Positions 1 to 5,305 of a stretch of DNA of 15,255 nucleotides are shown here, in pieces. A program made the translations under genes and the position numbers. The stretch lies in NCBI GenBank assembly GCA_964615335.1, contig CAZTMT010000028.1, positions 1 to 15,255 of the forward strand, in the 5' to 3' direction. The notes beneath the pieces are model-generated. The model did not search any database, had not been told where the DNA came from, and saw only the letters and a list, made by a program, of their open reading frames with translations. Origin of the DNA: HR10 sp964615335 (GTDB lineage: Bacteria; Acidobacteriota; Blastocatellia; HR10). Positions within the stretch are counted from its first letter, which is position 1. The number at the start of each line of letters is the position of its first letter.

Positions 1-201
1 GGTGAAACTGCTGTCATAACGATACTGGTCGCGATAGACCTTCTCCCAGTCGCGGTCAGGATAAGAGTCCAAGGGATTGCCGACTTCCACAGTAGGCCGG
101 AGCGTGCGCAGTCTGAACTCCTGCCAGGCCAGCACGCCCGCCCCGGCGGCGGCAGCCGCTCCACCGCTGAGGATGAGGAAATCACGCCGATTCCACTTCA
201 T
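1..201 (-). CDS. Tat-exported molybdopterin oxidoreductase, NarG/NxrA-like (N-terminal fragment)
   Basis: Only the first 67 codons are inside the window; the gene continues past the left edge. The N-terminus is a twin-arginine signal: NRRDFLILSGG at residues 4-14 followed by an Ala/Gly-rich hydrophobic stretch to about residue 27, so the protein should be exported folded, with its cofactor, to the periplasmic side. The mature start contains DWEKVYRDQYRYDSSFT, a block I associate with the type II DMSO-reductase family, especially the NarG-like nitrate reductases and NxrA-like nitrite oxidoreductases that face the periplasm; there it is followed by the Fe-S cluster ligands, which are not visible here. 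The start is well set by AAGGAGGA seven bases upstream, inside the end of the preceding gene (20-base overlap). It is the last visible gene of the sigma-54-driven operon. Family membership is fairly sure; substrate (nitrate, nitrite, chlorate, selenate or other) cannot be decided from this fragment. Confidence 0.7.
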   Translation of the reverse strand, partial: MKWNRRDFLILSGGAAAAAGAGVLAWQEFRLRTLRPTVEVGNPLDSYPDRDWEKVYRDQYRYDSSFT

Positions 202-1225
202 CGCCTATTCCTCCTTGGGGAATGTGAAACTCACCCTGTGCCCTCGCTGAGCGCAGCGAATAAAACTCCGCGCACCGTTCACAGAGGCCGTGCTCCGACC
301 GCCAGTCCGGAAAGTCTTGCCGAACGAGCGCGGCGACTTCGTGTGGGACCTCCGTCGCCCACGCGTAGGTGGGGAACCGACACAGAGGGCATATCCCGCC
401 GGCCCCCGCGCCACCGTCTCCCGCTTCCTTCGCCAGCCGCAACAGCTCGGCATGAATCGGCTGGTCGGTATTCCACAATCGTTCAAACACGTCCCGTCGC
501 TTCCCCTCCTCCCAGAGGGTGAACAACCGATCGAACTCGTCCCATCGCTGCTCCTTGGTCGCCACCGTACCTCTACCCTGCCGCGTCAGACGCCCATCTA
601 TCGTGATATCCCAGAGCACTCGGTAGCGCTCGCGGACGATATTTTCCTGAGCGGGCGTATCCGCCAGCCGCGCCTGGAAGCGATAGCCGAAGGCCTCATC
701 CAGCAGGTCCGAAGCGTGCATCAGCTCGTGGCGCAGCCAACATTCCCATAGCGTTCCCTCGAAGAGTCGTTTTGGACACACTTTGACCAGGACAACGTGG
801 GGCGCACTTCCGGCGTCCTCCTCCAGATCGGTCGTGCGGCGCACCACATCCGCCCCTTCTTCATGCCTGCTGAGCGTCTTGAGGAAGAGAACCTCACTCG
901 CCCGCTCCGCAATAATGGGGAACTCGCTCAGTACTTCTCGCACCACCTGGTCAAAACCCCACGCGACAAACATACGCTGGTGCAGGTCAGCGAACCGGTG
1001 CTCACGCTCAGTCGGGGACGCTTCTTCATAAATACTGTGGGCGAGCTGATGGTAGCGGTTGAAGAGACGGAAGTCCCCAGCACGCACATCCGCATCCATC
1101 TTCGCCAGGATGACGTCCTCAACGAGCGTCGCTTCGTAGCTGACCCGCGCGCGTGTTTCCTCTCCACCGCGCGCTCTCACCAGATCATTCAGAAACAGAA
1201 ATTCTCGTCGCGTCCTGCGCCTCAT
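182..1225 (-). CDS. uncharacterised HExxH / zinc-ribbon protein
   Basis: A 347-residue protein I do not recognise as a named family. Two features stand out. HELMH at residues 166-170, in the context RHELMHASDLLDEAFGY, is a gluzincin-style HExxH metal-binding motif with acidic residues just after it and a further WDITIDGR segment at about 205-212. Near the C-terminus CPLC (279-282) and CERC (315-318) form a probable treble-clef or ribbon zinc site. No signal peptide or membrane segment is seen, so it should be cytoplasmic. Its start codon overlaps the stop of the preceding hemerythrin gene (ATGA), and its own end overlaps the start of the molybdoenzyme gene, so the three are translationally coupled. 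The position directly before a Tat-exported metalloenzyme suggests an assembly, maturation or quality-control role such as is played by NarJ/TorD-type chaperones, but it has no resemblance to those that I can see. Peptidase activity is possible, not shown. Confidence 0.8.
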   Translation of the reverse strand: MRRRTRREFLFLNDLVRARGGEETRARVSYEATLVEDVILAKMDADVRAGDFRLFNRYHQLAHSIYEEASPTEREHRFADLHQRMFVAWGFDQVVREVLSEFPIIAERASEVLFLKTLSRHEEGADVVRRTTDLEEDAGSAPHVVLVKVCPKRLFEGTLWECWLRHELMHASDLLDEAFGYRFQARLADTPAQENIVRERYRVLWDITIDGRLTRQGRGTVATKEQRWDEFDRLFTLWEEGKRRDVFERLWNTDQPIHAELLRLAKEAGDGGAGAGGICPLCRFPTYAWATEVPHEVAALVRQDFPDWRSEHGLCERCAEFYSLRSARAQGEFHIPQGGIGDEVESA

Positions 1226-1722
1226 GGAGGACCGCCTTCTCCTTTGTAAACCGTCAGGGGCTTCCCCGTCGACCGCATGGCGATCAGCTTCTCCGCAAGT
1301 GCCCGTTGCTCATCCGCCTCAAGCCTCTCTGCTAGAAGGGAGAGTCCATCGCAGTTGGCCGCGTGCAGGAAGAAACCGGAGAGTTCGCCCCGAGCACGCC
1401 CTCTGTCCGCATCGGTCAGAGTAGGCTGGCTCAAAATGTCACGCAGGGTGCGGATGATAGTCGCAGCGCTCGCATGCTCAACGATTAACTCCTGGATGCG
1501 GTGCTCGCCCAGGAAGCGGGCGAGCGTCGGGTAAAGGTGCTTCTCCTCAAACTCCATGTGCGGACCAGCCATCTGATCCAGCTCATCCACCAGTGCCCGC
1601 GCTTTGGACACATCACCTCGATCCAAGGCCTCCTGAAGAGCCAGCAGATGACTGACGACCGCTCGATGGTCGCGGCGGAACTCTTCAATCAGGTCCGGTA
1701 TCCCTATCTCCGTTATCTCCAT
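1222..1722 (-). CDS. hemerythrin-like (HHE) protein, first gene of the sigma-54 operon
   Basis: A 166-residue four-helix-bundle protein of the hemerythrin HHE cation-binding type. Candidate di-iron ligands are in the usual order: H19 (RRDHR), H55 and E59 as HxxxE (GPHMEFEEKHLYP), H83 (VEHAS), and H120 with D125 as HxxxxD (LHAANCD). Such proteins bind O2 or NO at a non-haem di-iron centre, or serve in iron-centre repair; no signal peptide is present, so it is cytoplasmic. It starts 24 bases after the inferred start site of a -24/-12 promoter, with GAGAGGAG as ribosome site, and its stop overlaps the next start as ATGA. It is the most divergent of the three hemerythrins in the window. An NO or O2 sensing, buffering or delivery role beside a molybdoenzyme is inferred from context. 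Confidence 0.88.
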   Translation of the reverse strand: MEITEIGIPDLIEEFRRDHRAVVSHLLALQEALDRGDVSKARALVDELDQMAGPHMEFEEKHLYPTLARFLGEHRIQELIVEHASAATIIRTLRDILSQPTLTDADRGRARGELSGFFLHAANCDGLSLLAERLEADEQRALAEKLIAMRSTGKPLTVYKGEGGPP

Positions 1723-1756
1723 GCGACCTGTCTCCTCTCAACCCCTGAACATTCTT

Positions 1757-1772
1757 TGCAAATCGTGTGCCC
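1757..1772 (-). promoter_or_regulatory. sigma-54 (-24/-12) promoter
   Basis: Read on the minus strand the site is GGGCACACGATTTGCA, that is GGCAC, five bases, TTGCA. This matches the sigma-54 consensus TGGCAC-N5-TTGCA at every defined position except the first T. The GG and GC dinucleotides are at the required spacing. Transcription would start near 1746, about 24 bases before the hemerythrin start codon at 1722. The neighbouring upstream gene encodes a sigma-54 activator, which makes the match much less likely to be chance. Confidence 0.8.
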
Positions 1773-1849
1773 ATGCGTTCGAAACCCCTTTGAATCGGGA
1801 AGATGCTGAAGCACAAGGTCTTAAACGCGAGCCGGGATATTCCGGAGAG

Positions 1850-1857
1850 GTTGCAAC
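1850..1857. promoter_or_regulatory. possible second activator half site (GTTGCAAC)
   Basis: An 8-base self-complementary sequence, GTTGCAAC, sharing the GTTGCA core of the larger palindrome ten bases away at 1867-1887. It could be a second, weaker binding site for the same activator, since such regulators often use paired enhancer sites. It is short enough to be chance. Confidence 0.4.
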
Positions 1858-1866
1858 TCACCCACA

Positions 1867-1887
1867 CGCGTTGCATTATGCAACGCG
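1867..1887. promoter_or_regulatory. perfect 9-3-9 palindrome, candidate enhancer site for the sigma-54 activator
   Basis: CGCGTTGCA, spacer TTA, TGCAACGCG: a perfect inverted repeat of nine-base arms centred at 1877. It lies about 130 bases upstream of the inferred start site at 1746, the normal range for an enhancer-binding protein acting by DNA looping. It is 49 bases after the stop codon of the regulator gene. It is not followed by a T-run on either strand and the arms are short, so a terminator is less likely. Confidence 0.65.
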
Positions 1888-1935
1888 GATCGTCGGGGCT
1901 GGAAAGTCCATTTGCGTCTGGGATCGCCTGACGGG

Positions 1936-3267
1936 TTAAGCCTCTTCCCAGGGTCGGCGGATGCCGTAGCGTTTCATCTTCCGCCAGAGGGTGGAGCGGT
2001 CCATGCCGAGCAGCTCGGCGCAGCGGGTGATCTTCCAGTCACACGCCTCCAGGGCGGTGCGCAACCGATGGGGTTCGCTTGTGATCTCCTGAGGGATAGC
2101 CAACTCGGGACTCGGTTCCGTGATGTTCGGGGGGAGATCGGAAGCATGAATCACCGAGCTCTGACAGACGATGGCGGCATACTCCAGAGCATTCTTCAAC
2201 TCGCGCACGTTCCCGGGCCAGCGATACCGCATCAGGGCGCGCAGGGCATCATGTCCAAGGCGCAAATCGCGACCGGTGGATCGTCGCAGCATCTCCAGAA
2301 AATGCTCGGCCAGAAGCGGCACGTCTTCCATTCGTTCGCGCAGGGGCGGCAGAAAGATGGGCACGACACTGAGTCGGAAGAAGAGGTCCTCACGGAAGCG
2401 GTGCGCGGCAACAGCCGCGCGCAGATCCTGATTGGTCGCCGCGATGATCCGAACTCGCACGCGCCGCGTGCGGGGATCGCCCAGGCGCTCGAACTCTCCC
2501 GTCTCCAGGACGCGCAGCAGCTTCGCCTGAACACTCGGCCCCAGGTCTCCCACTTCGTCCAGAAAGAGCGTTCCCCCGTGGGCCAACTCGATGCGCCCCG
2601 GCTTGTCGGAGACGGCATCGGTGAAGGCCCCACGCACATGCCCGAACAGCTCGTCCTCGACCAGGGCTTCGGGTAAGGCCGCGCAGTTGACTTTGATCAG
2701 CGGTCCCTCCGAGCAGGGACTGAAGCCGTGGATGGTTTCGGCGACCAGCTCTTTGCCCGTCCCCGTCTCTCCCTGAATGAGAACGGCGGCCGTCGAATCC
2801 TTGAGCAGTTCAATGAGCCGATAGACCTGCTGCATCACGCGGCTTTTGCCGACCAGGCGGCCGAAGCGTTCGGTCTCGCGCAACCGGCGTTCCAGTTGGC
2901 GCACCTCGGTCACATCGCGCAGGATACGGAGAGCGCCGGTGATAGCCCCTTTGGCATCCCGCAAAGCCACCGTGTGCACGCGCACAATGCGCGACTGCCC
3001 TTCTCGGGTTCGAATCGTCGTCTCGAACTCTTCGCACGGGCGTCCGGTCGTGAAAAGCCACGTCACATCGCAATCCTCCCGGCAGTACCGCCCCTGGCAG
3101 ACTTCGAAGCAGCGAGATTTGAGGGCCTCCTCCTTCGGATATCCCGTGATGCGGGCCGCCGCTTCGTTGAAACCCACGATCCAGAAGTCCCGATCAATAA
3201 CCATCACGCCATCCTCCATCGCATCGAGGATGGCCTGGAACTCACTGGATTTGCGCCGATCGAACAT
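1936..3267 (-). CDS. sigma-54-dependent transcriptional activator with cysteine-rich PAS domain
   Basis: A 443-residue bacterial enhancer-binding protein. Residues about 8-120 are a PAS domain (DGVMVIDRDFWIVGFN), with cysteines at 53, 57, 62, 66 and 78 in its middle. Residues 137-365 are the AAA+ domain: Walker A GETGTGKE (166-173), the sigma-54 contact loop GAFTDA (213-218, where GAFTGA is the usual form), Walker B LFLDEVGD (234-241) and the arginine-finger region FREDLFFRLS. The C-terminus (402-436) is a Fis-type helix-turn-helix, LGMDRSTLWRKMKRYGI. There is no receiver domain, so it probably senses a ligand or redox state itself through the PAS cysteines. GGGGAGGG precedes the ATG. The likely target is the operon starting at 1722, with the palindrome at 1867-1887 as binding site. 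The family call is certain; the signal (NO, O2, nitrate or nitrite) is inferred from the neighbours. Confidence 0.95.
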   Translation of the reverse strand: MFDRRKSSEFQAILDAMEDGVMVIDRDFWIVGFNEAAARITGYPKEEALKSRCFEVCQGRYCREDCDVTWLFTTGRPCEEFETTIRTREGQSRIVRVHTVALRDAKGAITGALRILRDVTEVRQLERRLRETERFGRLVGKSRVMQQVYRLIELLKDSTAAVLIQGETGTGKELVAETIHGFSPCSEGPLIKVNCAALPEALVEDELFGHVRGAFTDAVSDKPGRIELAHGGTLFLDEVGDLGPSVQAKLLRVLETGEFERLGDPRTRRVRVRIIAATNQDLRAAVAAHRFREDLFFRLSVVPIFLPPLRERMEDVPLLAEHFLEMLRRSTGRDLRLGHDALRALMRYRWPGNVRELKNALEYAAIVCQSSVIHASDLPPNITEPSPELAIPQEITSEPHRLRTALEACDWKITRCAELLGMDRSTLWRKMKRYGIRRPWEEA

Positions 3268-3296
3268 CCCGCTTCCCTCCCCGAGGACCGAAGGAT

Positions 3297-3326
3297 ATTC
3301 TACGGCGGGCAGCAGGCCGGGAGCAA
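3297..3326 (-). promoter_or_regulatory. probable housekeeping promoter for the activator gene
   Basis: On the minus strand TTGCTC (3321-3326) and TAGAAT (3297-3302) are separated by 18 bases, with a start site near 3290 and the activator ATG at 3267. The same TAGAAT hexamer and 18-base spacing are seen in the tRNA promoter at 14960-14989. It suggests the activator is made independently of the operon upstream, although read-through from that operon cannot be excluded. Confidence 0.5.
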
Positions 3327-3348
3327 GATGAGCCGATCCCCCGCTCGT

Positions 3349-4179
3349 TCAGGCGGAACGAAAAGCCAGCGCGGCGAAGATCAAAAAGAAGAGCGCATGG
3401 GCGATCTCCCACAGGCCCACGCGCTTCAAGTTCACCCGTTCCTCGGGCTTCGCCACATACCAGAGGGCCCGTCCCAGAGCTGGAGCGAACGCGACAAGAA
3501 GCACAATCTCCACCCGTTGCGCGAAGAGAAAGAGCAGGAGCGCAACCAGCAGAAACACGTGATAGAACGCGCACTGACGCCGCGCGCGGTCCCGTTGTGC
3601 CGCCTCCCGCCCATGCGCGGCCAGGACGCGCCACTTGACATAAAAGACGCTGCTCGCGAAATAGAGCGCGCTGAATCCCCAGAGCCACAGCGCCGTGTCA
3701 TCCCACATTCGGCTTCCGACATAATGCGCGGCCGGTGCTGCCATCGTGAGGCCGAGAATAGCCAGGATCTCCCCGCGCACCGTGCGGTCCTCATGCCGCA
3801 CAGCCTGCTCGGCGTTGAGGAAAAGCAAGAGGATCGCCCCCGCGGCCAGAGGGATCACTCCCCACAGCCGATAGATGAGAAGCAGCGGCGCGCCGAAGAC
3901 CAGAGCCAGGGACATGTAGAGAAGCAGGAACCGGCGAGCCTCCCGCTCCGGACGCCCGCGACGGCGCGCGCGCCACCACGCGAGCGCCGACTCCCGGGCG
4001 ATGAAGAGGAAGGTCGCCGCTAAACCCAGCCACAGCAGGGGCCACCCTCCCGGGCGAGCCGTCAACGCCCCCACTCCAAACGGGACGTACAGCATCGCCC
4101 AGGCCCCATGCTCCTTGGGCAGTTTCAACCGTCCCCGAAGTCCCCTTCTCCCCATACGGATTACGCCGACACAGCCCAC
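3349..4179 (-). CDS. YwiC-like integral membrane protein
   Basis: A 276-residue protein with about eight hydrophobic segments and the N-terminal signature PKEHGAWAML (residues 21-30), which marks the YwiC-like family. In Bacillus subtilis ywiC lies in the nar/fnr/narK nitrate-respiration region, so its presence here agrees with the nitrogen-oxide context; the biochemical role of the family is not known to me. I take the GTG at 4179 as start, because GGAG lies five bases before it and the short overlap with the upstream hemerythrin gene suggests coupling. The ATG at 4155 is an alternative that avoids the overlap but lacks a clear ribosome site. It is the last gene of the five-gene operon. Confidence 0.82.
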   Translation of the reverse strand: MGCVGVIRMGRRGLRGRLKLPKEHGAWAMLYVPFGVGALTARPGGWPLLWLGLAATFLFIARESALAWWRARRRGRPEREARRFLLLYMSLALVFGAPLLLIYRLWGVIPLAAGAILLLFLNAEQAVRHEDRTVRGEILAILGLTMAAPAAHYVGSRMWDDTALWLWGFSALYFASSVFYVKWRVLAAHGREAAQRDRARRQCAFYHVFLLVALLLFLFAQRVEIVLLVAFAPALGRALWYVAKPEERVNLKRVGLWEIAHALFFLIFAALAFRSA

Positions 4180-4721
4180 GTGCGCTCCAGCTCACCGACG
4201 AGCGCTTCGTAGTGCTGGTGCGTTCCAACGCCCAGCTCGGCTTCTTCGCGCTCGAAAGCCTGAACGAGCGCCGCCTTTGCCGAATCTTCCAGGACGCTCT
4301 CGGCGATCTGAAACAGCACGTGATCCTCTTTGTAGATGTGCTGTGCGAGCATGCCCAGATACTCCCGAGCTGCGCTCACAAAACGAGCCGTGGCCTCCGA
4401 TTCTCCCCGCGCATAAGCCGAAGCGGCAGTCTCCATCTCGCGCACCAGACGGCGCCCCAGCTCGTGCTCGTGGAGCATGACGCCGATCGGTCCCCCCTGG
4501 CGGGGAATGCCACGCTCTTCGAGCGCCGGGAAGAGATGCTTCTCCTCCTTGCCGTGATGGCACCGATCAGCGAACGTGCGAATGAATTCCACAAGCTGCG
4601 CCGGGACGTCCGCGGGAACGGACTCGCCCTTTGCGAGCCGCTCGCACACGCCGCCAAGCGCCCGAAGCGCTCGCTCGATGATGCGATGTTCATGGGTGAG
4701 AATCTCAATAGGTCCGGGCAT
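4161..4721 (-). CDS. hemerythrin-like (HHE) protein
   Basis: A 186-residue HHE four-helix protein with a full ligand set: H10/H12 (LTHEHR), H56 and E60 as HxxxE (CHHGKEEKHLFPALEERGIP), H84/H86 (MLHEHELGR), and H128 with D133 as HxxxxD (AQHIYKED). The GIP-x-GGP-x-MLHEH segment is typical of the free-standing bacterial hemerythrin-like proteins that bind O2 or NO in the cytoplasm. GGAGGA lies nine bases before the ATG and directly follows the stop of the preceding hemerythrin gene, 15 bases away. The pair are probably diverged duplicates rather than recent copies, since outside the motifs their sequences differ. A role in binding or buffering NO or O2 near the NnrS-like protein is inferred. Confidence 0.93.
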   Translation of the reverse strand: MPGPIEILTHEHRIIERALRALGGVCERLAKGESVPADVPAQLVEFIRTFADRCHHGKEEKHLFPALEERGIPRQGGPIGVMLHEHELGRRLVREMETAASAYARGESEATARFVSAAREYLGMLAQHIYKEDHVLFQIAESVLEDSAKAALVQAFEREEAELGVGTHQHYEALVGELERTWAVSA

Positions 4722-4736
4722 AGAACACGTCCTCCC

Positions 4737-5294
4737 TCACGCTTTAGAATTGTACTCTCCCGCACGGAGAGTGTGCGCCTTTGACGATTCCTCACAGATC
4801 CGGAGCAGCTCGCGCCGTTCCTCCACAGTCGTGACGCGATCCAGCGCCGGATAGAGGATATTGCGCTCGCGCAGATCGTGATGCTCGACCAGATGCTTGA
4901 ACATCGTCTGCTCGTCCAAAAGTCCGATGAGGCGTCGCCGCAGATCGGGCGGATGCGATTCCAGCTCGGTCAGGGTCGCCTGGAACCGCTGCAGAAACTC
5001 GCGCATCTTCCGATGCTCGCCCAGAAAAAGCTCCTGCGGTCCGCCCGGGATCGTCCCTGCGCGCGCGTAGATGGGCAGAAGCACCTCCTCTTCGGGAAGC
5101 ATATGAGCCAGCAGTGCGCGCTCGTACTGCTGAAGTCTTTCGCGCGCTCGCGCGATGTCCTGCTCCAGAAGGGCTTCTTGATGCGCGAGGAACAACTCGT
5201 TCAACTCCTCGTGCACGCGAACCAGAAGCAGAAAACTCGGCTCGGGCTCTTCCGCTCCTGCGGAGCGAGTCACGATCTCTTCCGGAGACGACAT
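4737..5294 (-). CDS. hemerythrin-like (HHE) protein with variant second metal motif
   Basis: A 185-residue helical protein of the hemerythrin class. H28, H64 with E68 (HxxxE in AHMLPEEEVLLPIY), H94 (LGEHRKM) and a cluster H134, H138, H139, E143 (HLVEHHDLRERNILYP) are the candidate ligands. Where the family usually has HxxxxD, this protein has H138 followed by E143, or H139-xxx-E143, so the di-iron site may differ from that of its neighbours. An upstream in-frame extension to 5423 exists, but the start at 5294 is preferred: AGGAGG lies seven bases before it and the extension would run into the end of the NnrS-like gene. It starts 11 bases after that gene, whose stop codon lies in the ribosome site. 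Confidence 0.87.
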   Translation of the reverse strand: MSSPEEIVTRSAGAEEPEPSFLLLVRVHEELNELFLAHQEALLEQDIARARERLQQYERALLAHMLPEEEVLLPIYARAGTIPGGPQELFLGEHRKMREFLQRFQATLTELESHPPDLRRRLIGLLDEQTMFKHLVEHHDLRERNILYPALDRVTTVEERRELLRICEESSKAHTLRAGEYNSKA

Positions 5295-5305
5295 GGTGTT
5301 CCCTC

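Noticed and set aside
1912..4023. Plus-strand open frames of 254 and 431 residues opposite the activator and YwiC-like genes
   Set aside because: No domains or ribosome sites; the minus-strand genes have clear motifs throughout.
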